From NCBI GenBank assembly GCA_013288705.1, contig JABDBI010000001.1, forward strand, positions 1 to 64,000: a DNA stretch of 64,000 nucleotides, in the 5' to 3' direction. The translations under genes and the position numbers were made by a program. Positions within the stretch are counted from its first letter, which is position 1. Every line of letters begins with the position of its first letter. Shown piece after piece: positions 52,961 to 62,302 of the stretch. Under the pieces are notes generated by a model that did no database searches, was not told where the DNA came from, and saw nothing but the letters and a program-made list of their open reading frames with translations. Source of the stretch: Methanobacteriota archaeon (GTDB lineage: Bacteria > Myxococcota > UBA727 > JABDBI01).

Positions 52961-53647
52961 ATGCAGCACACAAACATTCCAGCACTCGTCGAAAAGGACG
53001 TCCATTTATGGCTTATTCCACTCGAGCGAAAGCACTCGTTTGTCGATGGTCTCGCAAAACTACTTGATGATGAAGAAACAGCGCGCGTCGAGAAATTTCG
53101 ATCCGAGCAGCTCAGGCGTCGTTTTATTGTCAGCCATGGGAGGTTGAGAGAAATTTTAGGAGTTTACGCCGATAAATCACCCAAATGGCTCTCTTTCACA
53201 TACCAAAACGGCAAGCCCTCTTTGAAAGACTGCAAATTTGAATTTAACCTTTCCCATTCACACGAAATGGCTGCGCTCGCGATCACGCGTGGGATTCCGA
53301 TTGGTATCGACATTGAAAAAGTGCGCCCGATTCCAAACTATTTGGAAATCGCTCAACGTTTCTTTACCGAAGATGAAGTGCGCAAATTGCGTAACTCGCC
53401 AGCGACAGATCAGCTCAGAACTTTTTTTCTGGTGTGGACGCACAAAGAAGCTCGCGCCAAGGCAACTGGCGAGGGGCTCTTCTCAAGCAGCGAGAGGCAT
53501 ACGGCAGATGAAAAGCCCAAACTGATTCATACTTTTTGCCAAGCTGATTATGTCGGTGCTATCTGCATCGATCAGCATTCATTTGCCAATGCAAAACCGA
53601 CTGAAGATCAGGTTGAGGACATCCTCGTTCAAACTTTTACCCAATAA
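52961..53647 (+). CDS. Sfp-type 4'-phosphopantetheinyl transferase
   Basis: 228 residues. Transfers 4'-phosphopantetheine from CoA to a carrier-protein Ser. Seen: RRRFIVSHGRLREIL, FNLSHSHEMAALAI, the Mg-binding GIDIEKVRP and FFLVWTHKEARAKATGEGL, the second Sfp signature. Length and motif order fit the Sfp/Gsp group (about 220-240 residues), not the smaller AcpS. No carrier-protein, polyketide or peptide synthetase gene is near, so its target lies elsewhere. Its 3' end overlaps mnmE by 69 bases. Confidence 0.9.
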   Translation: MQHTNIPALVEKDVHLWLIPLERKHSFVDGLAKLLDDEETARVEKFRSEQLRRRFIVSHGRLREILGVYADKSPKWLSFTYQNGKPSLKDCKFEFNLSHSHEMAALAITRGIPIGIDIEKVRPIPNYLEIAQRFFTEDEVRKLRNSPATDQLRTFFLVWTHKEARAKATGEGLFSSSERHTADEKPKLIHTFCQADYVGAICIDQHSFANAKPTEDQVEDILVQTFTQ

Positions 53648-54919
53648 GCGATCCAGTGCTTTCCCAGCCTGGCGAAGTTCAGAGGCGACAATTTCATCTA
53701 CCTGCTCTTCGATCAGCGCTTGGCTTGCGGCAATAAGTGCCTTTGTGGTGAGCTCCACTTCTTCTTTCTGCCGAACCCTCGTGAGCAACACTTCACTCGC
53801 TTCCGGTATATGTGCAGCGAGAAGATTTGCCACTTTCCCAATAAGCCTATCGAGACCGTAACCGGTTTTCGCCGAGATCCACAAAGTAGCCCCACCTGTG
53901 TCTGCTCGCATGTGAAGATCTGCTTTCGTAAGGACCTCGAGAATTGGAACCTGCAATGCAGCCATCTCAGGACTTAGATCATCCATGGCATCACTGCTCC
54001 TAAGCCAGATGACTGCGTCAGCGCGCAGAAGTTCTTTTCGAGCGCGTGCAATTCCCATCGCCTCAACTGGATCGATATTCTCTGCCTCCCGCACACCCGC
54101 AACATCAACCAGGGTGACGGGAATGCCCCGCACAAGCCATGTGCTCTCTAGCACATCGCGGGTTGTTCCAGGTGCGTCGTGTACGAGTGCGCGCTCTTCT
54201 CCGAGCAGCGCATTTAGCAATGTTGATTTGCCGACATTCGGTTTGCCGAATAAAACCACACGTGCGCCTTGCGTAAGCCGTTCACCAAACTGGGCACCGC
54301 GCAGGAGCTTTTCGAGCTGAGCGACATCTTCTGCTAATTTTTTTGCTAGTCTTCGCCGGTCTGCGTTCCCCAGATCTTCATCAGGAAAGTCGAGGCGCGC
54401 CTCAATTTCACATAAGACATCCACAATATTTGTGCGGATAGGATCCAGATATGCAGCGAGGCCGCCCTTGAGCGAGCGGAGGGCAATTTGCGCAGCCTCT
54501 TCAGAGCGCGCTCCAATCAGATCACACACAGCATCAGCCTGGCACAGATCAATTTTGCCAGTAAGCACTGCTCGCATGGAAAACTCGCCGGGCTCTGCCG
54601 CGCGACATCCACTTTCTTGCAAAAGCCGCAGCACACTCTTCACAATCACTGGGCTGCCGTGCAAAAATAATTCAAACGCATTTTCGCCGGTGTAGCTCTT
54701 ACCCTCTGGGTAGGCCACGCAAATCGCCTCATCGATCAACTCTCGGCCTTTTATATCGCCCAGCATCGCGACAAATAGATTTTGTTCTTTTCGCTTTGGA
54801 AAAAAAATCTGCTCTTTGACCGCGAGCGCATTCTGACCACTCACGCGCACAACAGCAATGGCACTTGCCATCGGTGGCGTGGCGAGGGCAAAAATAGTAT
54901 CTCTGCGCAATACATCCAT
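53579..54919 (-). CDS. mnmE: tRNA modification GTPase MnmE (TrmE)
   Basis: 446 residues. Works with MnmG to make 5-carboxymethylaminomethyl-uridine at the tRNA wobble position. N-terminal TIFALATPPMASAIAVVRVSG and SYTGENAFELFLHGSP formyl-tetrahydrofolate-binding domain; G domain with GKPNVGKSTLLNAL (G1), DAPGTTRDV (G2), DVAG (G3) and TKAD (G4); conserved C-terminal FCIGK. Two bases downstream of mnmG. Confidence 0.97.
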   Translation of the reverse strand: MDVLRRDTIFALATPPMASAIAVVRVSGQNALAVKEQIFFPKRKEQNLFVAMLGDIKGRELIDEAICVAYPEGKSYTGENAFELFLHGSPVIVKSVLRLLQESGCRAAEPGEFSMRAVLTGKIDLCQADAVCDLIGARSEEAAQIALRSLKGGLAAYLDPIRTNIVDVLCEIEARLDFPDEDLGNADRRRLAKKLAEDVAQLEKLLRGAQFGERLTQGARVVLFGKPNVGKSTLLNALLGEERALVHDAPGTTRDVLESTWLVRGIPVTLVDVAGVREAENIDPVEAMGIARARKELLRADAVIWLRSSDAMDDLSPEMAALQVPILEVLTKADLHMRADTGGATLWISAKTGYGLDRLIGKVANLLAAHIPEASEVLLTRVRQKEEVELTTKALIAASQALIEEQVDEIVASELRQAGKALDRLLGKSLNEDVLNLIFSRFCIGK

Positions 54920-54921
54920 GG

Positions 54922-56814
54922 CTAATCTTTCCGCAGCGCAATTGCCAGCAAACTGACAGCAGCGGGTGTGATGCCACTAATGCGTGAGGCCTGCCCAAGT
55001 GTCCTTGGGCGAATGCTGCGTAATTTTTCAAAGACCTCGTTGCTCATTCCCGGAAGTCTTTGCGCAAACAGGTGCTCAGGAATTACGACTTCATCCATTT
55101 CGCCTTGTCTTTCAATGGCGCGATTTGCCCGATCGATGTAGCCCTCGTATTTGCTTTCTACCGCGGCGCGAAACCGAACACGCGCATCATCATGGGGAAT
55201 GCCGCCAGCAGCTTCCTCAATAGATGCGATGGTTTCTGGACCGATTTCAGGTCTCTTGAGCAAACTCAAAAGCGTGGTTGGTTCCTCCAATTGAGATGAA
55301 CCAATCTGCGACAAGAGTGCTTGAACGCCGTCACTAATGGTTACCTTGGTGCTCTTTAGACGCTGGATTTCAAAACCTACGGCTTGCTCAAATGCCTTCA
55401 TTCGTCCATGCCGATCAGCATCGAGAAGGCCACTCTGCAAACCAATGTCAGCGAGCCGCTGATAAACATTGTCCTCCCGCAAAACAAGCCTGTGCTCGGC
55501 ACGCGAAGTGAACATGCGATATGGCTCTTCCGTGCCAAGCGTGACAAGATCATCGATCAACACGCCAATGTAAGCCAGATGACGCGGTAATATGATGGGC
55601 TCTTTGCCGAGTAGGGACATTGCAGCGTTGAGACCGGCGATCATCCCTTGAGCTGCAGCCTCTTCATAACCAGTTGTACCGTTGATCTGCCCAGCACAGT
55701 AAAGTCCTTTCACATCTTTGACCTCAAGCGAAGGAGAAAGTTGCGTCGGCTTCACGAAGTCATATTCAACCGCGTAGCCCCATCGCGTCACTTCCACCTC
55801 TTCAAGTCCGGGAATGGTACGCAAAAATGCCAGCTGAACGTGAGGAGGCAGCGACGTTGAAAGCCCGTTTGGATAAATTTCGTAGCTATCGAGGCCATGC
55901 GGCTCGAGAAAAATCAGATGGCTCTCTTTCTCTGCAAAGCGCGTCACCTTGTCTTCTATGCTTGGGCAATAGCGTGGCCCCGTGCCACCGATTTGGCCGT
56001 TGTAGATCGGCGCCATTCCATCAGCAACTGCACCAGAAATGACATCGTGAGTAGTCTTATTCGTATACGTGATATGGCAAGAAACTTGAGGCAGAGGCGG
56101 GACCGTGCTGTCAAAAGAAAAAAGAGGCGCAGGCAACTGAGGTGGCTGCCCCTCGAGCAAGTCAAGTGCAATCGTGCGCCCATCAAGGCGAGGACACGTT
56201 CCAGTCTTAAGGCGCCCAAGCTCAAGGCCAAGAGACTGCAAAGACTGCGAAAGTCCTGCGGAAGGCGCTTCACCCACTCTCCCACCTGGCGTCTTCTGTG
56301 CACCCTGGTGTAGCTGCCCCCCCAAAAATGTTCCCGTCGTTAAAATAACTCTACGCGCGAGAATTTCTCCGGAAAGACGCGTTTTAATTCCACGCATATT
56401 TTTATCGTCGTCAAACAGCAACCCTACGACGTCATCTTGGCGCACACGCAATCCCGGCGTGCCAAGCACAACCTGGGTCATGGCTTGACGGTAACGCTCC
56501 ATATCGCTCTGGCATCGCGTGGCCTGCACGGCTGGTCCGCGAGAAGAATTCAGTGTGCGAAAATGAATGCCGGTCGCATCGGCGATTTTGGGCATTTCAC
56601 CGCCCAGTGCGTCCATTTCTTTAACTAAATGTCCTTTGCCCACTCCGCCAATCGCTGGGTTACAGCTCATAGCCGCGATACGATCGATGGATCCAGTCAC
56701 GAGAAGCGTTTGCAAGCCGAGGCGCGCGCAGCATAGCGCCGCTTCGCAGCCAGCATGGCCTCCTCCGACAATCACAACATCATACATCAAACTTTTGAGT
56801 AACCCAGCATTCAT
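54922..56814 (-). CDS. mnmG: tRNA uridine modification enzyme MnmG (GidA)
   Basis: 630 residues, FAD-dependent partner of MnmE in wobble-uridine modification. Seen: [21 protein letters not shown] (FAD/Rossmann), [22 protein letters not shown], the [16 protein letters not shown] motif, [23 protein letters not shown], and [20 protein letters not shown]. Normal length. ATG 56814 or 56787 (before YDVV) may be used; neither has a strong ribosome-binding site. Confidence 0.97.
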   Translation of the reverse strand: MNAGLLKSLMYDVVIVGGGHAGCEAALCCARLGLQTLLVTGSIDRIAAMSCNPAIGGVGKGHLVKEMDALGGEMPKIADATGIHFRTLNSSRGPAVQATRCQSDMERYRQAMTQVVLGTPGLRVRQDDVVGLLFDDDKNMRGIKTRLSGEILARRVILTTGTFLGGQLHQGAQKTPGGRVGEAPSAGLSQSLQSLGLELGRLKTGTCPRLDGRTIALDLLEGQPPQLPAPLFSFDSTVPPLPQVSCHITYTNKTTHDVISGAVADGMAPIYNGQIGGTGPRYCPSIEDKVTRFAEKESHLIFLEPHGLDSYEIYPNGLSTSLPPHVQLAFLRTIPGLEEVEVTRWGYAVEYDFVKPTQLSPSLEVKDVKGLYCAGQINGTTGYEEAAAQGMIAGLNAAMSLLGKEPIILPRHLAYIGVLIDDLVTLGTEEPYRMFTSRAEHRLVLREDNVYQRLADIGLQSGLLDADRHGRMKAFEQAVGFEIQRLKSTKVTISDGVQALLSQIGSSQLEEPTTLLSLLKRPEIGPETIASIEEAAGGIPHDDARVRFRAAVESKYEGYIDRANRAIERQGEMDEVVIPEHLFAQRLPGMSNEVFEKLRSIRPRTLGQASRISGITPAAVSLLAIALRKD

Positions 56815-56921
56815 ACAATACTTTTACGGTCTTTTTTTCTCTGCGCAAGGGCCCTGCTCGATGATCGCGGGAGGATTTATGGCTTCTGGTGGGTTATCCA
56901 TGCTGCGCAGGAGATAAATCG

Positions 56922-57509
56922 ATGCGAAAAACTTGCAAGAGTTATGCTTGTCAGCTCGTTGTTGCCTCAGCATTGCTCTTTTTCTCGAACGCGGTAAATG
57001 CGCAGCATTTCGGCAAACAAGTGTTTCGCGTACCTGTTGTCGGCTGGCTTTTAGCCAATTCTTCTCTGCCCTTTTTAAGCAACGGCTCGCCGCAGATCAA
57101 ACTAAACGACGAGTTTTTAACAGGTCTTGGTTACAGTTTTTCCGTTTACGACTACAAACTATGGATCACCACCGAGTTTGATGTTGGCTTTGGCACCCTC
57201 GCGCCTGATAACAGCAGAGTGGTCAGCATCAATGCATCGACAGGGCTAAGATATAACTTTCTGGACCAAAAAATTCGACCCTTCGTCGGCCTCACGTTCG
57301 AGTATTTTCAGGCGTTTACGTCGAGCAATAGTTTTAATGGCTACCAGCTGCCAGCATCCTTTGGGTTTCGGCCAAATGGAGGTTTGGAATGGATTTTCGC
57401 CAGCGAAATGAGTTTTCAGGCAGAGCTCGGCTTCTTGGTTCTGTTCAATCTAGATGGTCTTGATCAGCAAGCGGGTAGTCTGCGTATATCTTACAATCTA
57501 TATTATTAA
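56922..57509 (+). CDS. Outer-membrane beta-barrel protein
   Basis: 195 residues from ATG 56922 (AGGAG eight bases upstream). Signal peptide ending VNAQ. Mature part has alternating strands (FLTGLGYSFSVYDYKLWITTEFDVGFG; VSINASTGLRYNFLDQKIRPFVGLTFEYFQAF; FGFRPNGGLEWIFASEMSFQAELGF) and ends LRISYNLYY with terminal aromatics. A distant relative of, or analogous to, the small barrels in the 4-11 kb block. Function unknown. Confidence 0.68.
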   Translation: MRKTCKSYACQLVVASALLFFSNAVNAQHFGKQVFRVPVVGWLLANSSLPFLSNGSPQIKLNDEFLTGLGYSFSVYDYKLWITTEFDVGFGTLAPDNSRVVSINASTGLRYNFLDQKIRPFVGLTFEYFQAFTSSNSFNGYQLPASFGFRPNGGLEWIFASEMSFQAELGFLVLFNLDGLDQQAGSLRISYNLYY

Positions 57510-57667
57510 CACCGTCGCTTTTTTTGCACTGCCAACAGGCCCTTGGCTAGGTTGCTGCCAATCTGAACGGGTGGCGAAGGGGGCGTTTTTGCAAAAATAA
57601 AGCGCCGCACAAGATAATAACTTGCACAAGTCACGATGAGCAATACAAAAAGCAAATCAACGTTCAT
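57506..57667 (-). CDS. Small single-pass membrane protein downstream of feoB
   Basis: 53 residues: N-terminal transmembrane helix MNVDLLFVLLIVTCASYYLVRRF, a Pro-rich linker, then a basic end with final Cys (KKRRC). It starts 7 bases after the feoB stop, with AGGTGA as ribosome-binding site, so it is made with FeoB. The position matches the small FeoB-associated proteins seen in many feo operons, but the usual Cys cluster is missing. Too short for many gene finders. Its 3' end overlaps the convergent outer-membrane protein by 4 bases. Confidence 0.62.
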   Translation of the reverse strand: MNVDLLFVLLIVTCASYYLVRRFIFAKTPPSPPVQIGSNLAKGLLAVQKKRRC

Positions 57668-57674
57668 GGGTCAC

Positions 57675-59564
57675 CTAAAAACCAAGAAGCGTGCCAGCTT
57701 GAAACACCGTGAAAGAACATAGCCAGGCAATCACCGTCATGTAACCAAACTGAAAAACAGGCCAGCGCAAACTCTTCGTCTCTTTCCTGACAACGGCAAG
57801 CGTGCTCATGCATTGCATAGCAAGCGCAAAAAATACCATGAGTGATAGCGCCACCAGCGGCGTATAAACCGGCTTTCCCGTCCTCGGATTAATGTCATGA
57901 GCCATCGCTTTTTGCAATGGTACAGGCGCGTCTTCGCCATGCTGGCGAAGGCCATAAACAACGCCCAGCGTTGATACCAGTACTTCTCGCGCAGCAAAAC
58001 TAGCAACGAGCCCCACGCCAATTTTCCAATCGAATCCAAGCGGTGCAATTACTGGTTCGATCAGTTGCCCAAACCGGCCAGCATAGCTAGCCTTCATCTG
58101 CTCAGCCGGCGACAGATCATTGTGGCGCGGAAAAGTAAAAAGTGCCCAGAGTATGATAGTCATCGCCAAAATGACTGTTCCTGCTTCACGCAAAAAGACT
58201 TGGACGCGCAATAGAACTCCCCTGAGCAGCGAGGACATCCTGGGCAGCCGATAAGGGGGTAGCTCCAAAATCAGCGCAGGCGACTCCCCCTTTAGCAAAA
58301 ACCGTTTAAGTAGAAATGCGATCAGCAATGCCACAACAATGCCAATAGCGTACATCGCAAACATGACGACAGAGCCCACTTCAACCAAACCCCAAATCGG
58401 GGGTGCCGACGAAAACACGACGGCAATGAGCAAACCATATACCGGTAGCCGGGCGGAACACGACATCAACGGGGTCACCATCATGGTCAGCAGACGCTCT
58501 CTGCGAGACTCGATCACGCGCGTCGACATAATCGCCGGAACTGCGCAGGCAAATCCCGACAGCAGGGGAACAAATGCGCGCCCAGGAAGACCGACTCTGG
58601 ACATTACCCGGTCAAGCAAAAAGGTCGCCCGCGCCAAGTACCCCGAGTCTTCCAAAATACCCAAAAATAAAAATAGGATGGCAATCAAGGGCACAAAAGC
58701 GATCACACTTCCAACACCAGCGATGATCCCATCTGTGACCAAAGAGCCTAATAAGGAGCCCTCCGAAAACAAAGGCAGGACAAAAGTTGTCGCACCTCCT
58801 TTGATTAGGTCTAAGGTCTCGACAATAGGTTTTGCCCAAACAAATAGCGCGTTGAACATCACGGCAAAAATACCGAGCAAGAGGATTGGCCCGAACACCG
58901 GATGCAATGCCACCGAGTCGACTCTATCGGTCATAGTCTCAATCACCGGCGGTTTCTGGTACGCCCCATCAAGCCAATGCTCCACCTGGGCATATCGCTT
59001 CCTCACTTGCTCTGGCGAAGTGGAGATGGATATGCCCATCAACGTCGTGGAACACTCATCTATGGCATCTAAAAGCTGCGGGATCCCCTCGTTGGTCAGC
59101 GCACAAACAGGGACAATCGCAACCCCAATACGCTCGGAAAGCACCTCTGTATGCACCAAAATGCCTTCAGCTCTTGCTGCATCCATCATCGTCATGGCAA
59201 TCAAAAACTGAACCTTCGCCTCAAGAAGCTGACTGACGAGATAGAGATTCCGCTCCAAATGTGTGGCATCGACGACGACAACAACAAGTCGTGGCCCATG
59301 ATGCTTTTGGAGGACCTGCTCGATGCTATCAATGGTAAGCTTTTCATCGTCCGAACGAGGGCACAAGCTGTATGTGCCAGGCAAATCAACCAGGCTCGCG
59401 CGCGGATGGTTCTTCAGATCGATTTGTCCTCGACGACACTCTACGGTTACCCCGGGGTAATTTCCAACTTTCCCATGCAAACCCGTGAGACGATTAAAAA
59501 GCAGAGTCTTACCGGCATTTGGATTGCCAACAAGTAAGATCTCCTTTTCTGCAGCGACCTGCAC
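57675..59564 (-). CDS. feoB: Ferrous iron transporter FeoB
   Basis: 629 residues from GTG 59564, chosen because TAGGAC precedes it; a TTG at 59606 lies inside feoA. N-terminal G-protein domain: VGNPNAGKTLLFNRLTG, GNYPGVTVECRRG, DLPGTYSLCPRSDDE; followed by two Gate domains (FVPLIAILFLFLGILEDSGYLARATFLLDRVM; SGFACAVPAIMSTR; ARLPVYGLLIAVVF) and a C-terminal membrane part. Takes up Fe2+ at the inner membrane under GTP control. Full length; operon feoA-feoB-small protein. Confidence 0.96.
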   Translation of the reverse strand: MQVAAEKEILLVGNPNAGKTLLFNRLTGLHGKVGNYPGVTVECRRGQIDLKNHPRASLVDLPGTYSLCPRSDDEKLTIDSIEQVLQKHHGPRLVVVVVDATHLERNLYLVSQLLEAKVQFLIAMTMMDAARAEGILVHTEVLSERIGVAIVPVCALTNEGIPQLLDAIDECSTTLMGISISTSPEQVRKRYAQVEHWLDGAYQKPPVIETMTDRVDSVALHPVFGPILLLGIFAVMFNALFVWAKPIVETLDLIKGGATTFVLPLFSEGSLLGSLVTDGIIAGVGSVIAFVPLIAILFLFLGILEDSGYLARATFLLDRVMSRVGLPGRAFVPLLSGFACAVPAIMSTRVIESRRERLLTMMVTPLMSCSARLPVYGLLIAVVFSSAPPIWGLVEVGSVVMFAMYAIGIVVALLIAFLLKRFLLKGESPALILELPPYRLPRMSSLLRGVLLRVQVFLREAGTVILAMTIILWALFTFPRHNDLSPAEQMKASYAGRFGQLIEPVIAPLGFDWKIGVGLVASFAAREVLVSTLGVVYGLRQHGEDAPVPLQKAMAHDINPRTGKPVYTPLVALSLMVFFALAMQCMSTLAVVRKETKSLRWPVFQFGYMTVIAWLCSFTVFQAGTLLGF

Positions 59565-59575
59565 ACGACGTCCTA

Positions 59576-59818
59576 TTATGAGGGAAGGGGTTTTACGGGG
59601 AAACAAGCGGCCTCACGTCGCCGCAGACAAAGCCGTGTGCCACGCACGACAACCAATAGCGGCCCGCCCATGGGCCCCCTGCGAATGAGCTGTATGGTAG
59701 CGCCCTCTGTCATGCCCATTTCGAGCAAGCGAAGAATACAAGAACTGACAATCGCCGGGGCACGTAAAACACCATGCTGTCCCACTAAGAGTTCAGATAT
59801 GTTGGTTCGGTTGGCCAT
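59576..59818 (-). CDS. feoA: Ferrous iron transport accessory protein FeoA
   Basis: 80 residues from ATG 59818. SH3-like FeoA domain: VLRAPAIVSSCILRLLEMGMTEGATIQLIRRGPMGGPLLVVVRGTRLCLRRREAACFPV, matching the family's G..A.I..........LL.LGL..G..I....PLG.P..V...G. .L.LR..A pattern. Cytoplasmic partner of FeoB, 11 bases upstream of it. Divergent from the TPR lipoprotein. Confidence 0.9.
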   Translation of the reverse strand: MANRTNISELLVGQHGVLRAPAIVSSCILRLLEMGMTEGATIQLIRRGPMGGPLLVVVRGTRLCLRRREAACFPVKPLPS

Positions 59819-59930
59819 TTTAGTCCGGGCAAAACTAGCGCCTTTCCGCACCAAGCGCAATCACCCATCCGCACAACATCTTTGGCCTCCATTGCTTTCG
59901 CCGGTTCAATCCTCAATATGTGACGCATCC

Positions 59931-60980
59931 ATGGCACAGATTTACTTCACACTCTTTTTCGCATGCGTTCTTTGTTTCGCGCCAGCTTGTCAGCGAAAGT
60001 CAAAGCCTGCACCTGCAGCTGCACCGTCCGCCATGCAAGCTGTGGCACCAATGGGATCACAGACAACCAACGTTGCCTTTGCCAAGCGTGTGAAGCTGCT
60101 CGAAGATCTCATGGATGGTAAAATCGCCAAAAACCAAACCGATCCGGCGCAAAAGCCAATTTTTGACGCCATCGATATCAAGGCTCTCGATAACATCCCG
60201 GTGGCACAGGGACTCTCACGAGATATTTTGCTCGCGCAACTTCATTTTCACGAACATCGCTTTATCGATGCTTCCCTTCTACTCTCGCGCATATTAGACA
60301 AAAACGCTGTTTTCCCGCGCGCGCGTAATCTGCTCGCGCGATGCTTTTTCTTTTTAGGAAACCCCGATAGAGCAGTACAAGAATTAGCATTTGTGCTGTT
60401 GAATCAATCCAAAGATCCGGAAGAATTTCTCGATGCTTTATTTTTGCTGGGAGCTGCAGTACACGAGTCAGCGTCGTATTCTCCAAAAAATCTCAAGAAA
60501 GCGATCTATGCTTGGGACACTTATCTGAAAGTTGTGCCCGAGTCGCCATACAAAGATAAAGTGGTAGCAGGCCTTGCACAAATGCGAGAAGCGCTGCGTT
60601 CGCCAAAGTCCGTCGGCTTTCAAAGCAAAGCTCTGGCCCTTAAGGCATTTGCAGCCAAAGACTTCAAGGCCGCCGAAACAACGCTTAACCGCGCAAAGAA
60701 AGAACTCCCCCATGATCCAGAAATCACGACGACATTGGCACGTATCTATCTACAAACGGGCAGAGCCAATGAGGCATTGGCAGAATTTGATCAGATCACC
60801 AAGCTACACCCAGGCTATATGCCTGGATGGCACTATAAAGGCATGGCGCACATACTCACCGGCCATCCCGAGCTTGCCGTAGCGGCCTGGGAGCAGGTGA
60901 TGGAGCGAGACAGAGGCTATGCCTCCCGCTTTCAGTTGCAATCACGCATAGCGTCAGCAAAAAAGATGCAAAACAATTAG
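59931..60980 (+). CDS. TPR-repeat lipoprotein
   Basis: 349 residues from ATG 59931; in-frame reading further upstream would run over feoA antisense and is rejected. Signal and lipobox FAPAC, then an Ala/Pro linker. Tetratricopeptide-like helical pairs: ILLAQLHFHEHRFIDASLLLSRIL, ARNLLARCFFFLGNPDRAVQELAFVLL, LKAFAAKDFKAAETTLNRAKKEL, TTLARIYLQTGRANEALAEFDQIT, WHYKGMAHILTGHPELAVAAWEQV. Probably an envelope scaffold. It lies 10 bases ahead of chdC, which may be co-transcribed. Confidence 0.82.
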   Translation: MAQIYFTLFFACVLCFAPACQRKSKPAPAAAPSAMQAVAPMGSQTTNVAFAKRVKLLEDLMDGKIAKNQTDPAQKPIFDAIDIKALDNIPVAQGLSRDILLAQLHFHEHRFIDASLLLSRILDKNAVFPRARNLLARCFFFLGNPDRAVQELAFVLLNQSKDPEEFLDALFLLGAAVHESASYSPKNLKKAIYAWDTYLKVVPESPYKDKVVAGLAQMREALRSPKSVGFQSKALALKAFAAKDFKAAETTLNRAKKELPHDPEITTTLARIYLQTGRANEALAEFDQITKLHPGYMPGWHYKGMAHILTGHPELAVAAWEQVMERDRGYASRFQLQSRIASAKKMQNN

Positions 60981-60990
60981 GAGATATCGC

Positions 60991-61767
60991 ATGACTGAAG
61001 GATTTTCCACGCTTGAAGGCTGGTACACGTTACATGATTTTCGCACCATGGATTGGCCAGCATGGAAAGCGCTCGACCCGCGAGAAAAGGCTCTTGTGCA
61101 AGAGGAGCTTTTTTCTCTTCTGCACCGTTTTTGCGCTATCGACGAAAAACGAGAAGGGAGTTTTGGGCTCTTCGATGTCGCTGGTCATAAGGCAGACTTT
61201 CTATTCCTGAATTTGAGGCCAACACTCGAGGAGATTACCAGCCTTGAGCGGGATTTAAACAAGACGCAATTCGCCAGATATGCAAAGCCGGCTTACTCTT
61301 ACGTGTCCGTGGTGGAAATAAGTAATTACTTGCACGGCCAAGAGAAAAAGCCGGAAGACATGCTCCAAGATCCATATGTGCAGTCTCGTCTTTATCCAGT
61401 GCTACCAAAGGTCAAAGCGATTTGCTTTTACCCCATGAATAAGAAGCGTGATGGCCAAGATAATTGGTATACGTTGCCCGTAGAAGAGCGCCGCGCACTC
61501 ATGCGTGATCACGGTATGACGGGGCGAAAATTTGCTGGCCAGCTCACGCAAATGATCGGCGGATCCATTGGCCTCGATGATTGGGAATGGGGTGTGACGC
61601 TTTTTGCCAACGACCCTGTAGTGTTTAAAAAAGTGGTCACTGATATGCGTTTTGACGTCGTCAGTGCGCGCTACGCAGAGTTTGGTGCTTTTTTTGTGGG
61701 CAACGCACTCGACAACGACCAATTAATTAAGGCGCTCGATGGCACGTGTCATTCCACATCGAAATAA
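60991..61767 (+). CDS. chdC: Coproheme decarboxylase ChdC (HemQ)
   Basis: 258 residues; TTAGGAGA precedes the ATG. Last step of the coproporphyrin-dependent haem pathway: oxidative decarboxylation of coproheme III to haem b. Nearly diagnostic motifs: CFYPMNKKRDGQDNWYTL (with the catalytic Tyr and Lys of YPMxK), MRDHGMTGR (proximal haem His), QLTQMIGGSIGLDDWEWGVTLFA and VSARYAEFGAFFVGN. No chlorite-dismutase Arg-type site is evident, so chlorite dismutase is unlikely. Cytoplasmic, next to feoAB, consistent with haem and iron metabolism. Confidence 0.94.
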   Translation: MTEGFSTLEGWYTLHDFRTMDWPAWKALDPREKALVQEELFSLLHRFCAIDEKREGSFGLFDVAGHKADFLFLNLRPTLEEITSLERDLNKTQFARYAKPAYSYVSVVEISNYLHGQEKKPEDMLQDPYVQSRLYPVLPKVKAICFYPMNKKRDGQDNWYTLPVEERRALMRDHGMTGRKFAGQLTQMIGGSIGLDDWEWGVTLFANDPVVFKKVVTDMRFDVVSARYAEFGAFFVGNALDNDQLIKALDGTCHSTSK

Positions 61768-62302
61768 CCCGAGCCTCTCTCTCATATCCGAGCACGCTCA
61801 GCGAGGCAGTAGATAGATAAAGCATGCGACCCTCGCTTGGCGCTAGCCCGACCCATCTCGCTGCCAGAATTCGCAGAATATGGCCGCTCGAGATCAGCGC
61901 CACATCGCCCTTGGCCTCGAGCGCCAACTGGATTATGCCATCGGCGCGCTCGCCTACCTCAGCAATGGTCTCACCATTAGGCACACCATCGGCAAACACC
62001 GTCCATCCTGGTTTATCCTTTCTAATTTGTTCTGAGGTGAGACCTTCATAATCGCCATAGTTCCACTCAACAAGTTCGGGTCGCATTTCGGCAAGACCAT
62101 CTAGGCCCACAATCGTACAAGTTTCTCGCGCACGCTGTAGCGGACTGCAAAAAACTTTGGCAAACTGGCGTTTCTGCACTTTTTGTTTCAATTGCAAAGC
62201 CTGTGCGCGGCCTTCGTCGGTTAAACCAATGTCACTGAGGCCCGTGTGCCGGCCAGACTTTGTCCACTCGGTTTGACCATGCCTAATCAACACAATTTCC
62301 AT
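61727..62302 (-). CDS. Histidine phosphatase family protein (PGM-like)
   Basis: 191 residues from ATG 62302 (GGGAG upstream). N-terminal LIRHGQTEWTKSGRHTG with the phospho-acceptor His of the RHG motif, FCSPLQRARETC, PELVEWNYGDYEG with the acid residue and ALISSGHILRILAARW with the second catalytic His. Could be a broad phosphatase or a phosphoglycerate-mutase-like enzyme. Convergent with chdC (41 shared bases) and divergently overlapping the next gene by 24 bases. Confidence 0.85.
   Translation of the reverse strand: MEIVLIRHGQTEWTKSGRHTGLSDIGLTDEGRAQALQLKQKVQKRQFAKVFCSPLQRARETCTIVGLDGLAEMRPELVEWNYGDYEGLTSEQIRKDKPGWTVFADGVPNGETIAEVGERADGIIQLALEAKGDVALISSGHILRILAARWVGLAPSEGRMLYLSTASLSVLGYEREARVISMWNDTCHRAP

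Noticed and set aside
58339-59211. Long plus-strand open frame of about 290 codons inside feoB
   Set aside because: Exact antisense of FeoB, whose motifs are unmistakable; its translation is Ser/Thr/Lys-rich and pattern-free, typical of a frame opposite a membrane protein.
59637-59930. Upstream in-frame extension of the TPR lipoprotein
   Set aside because: Would run antisense through feoA and place 98 residues before the lipobox.
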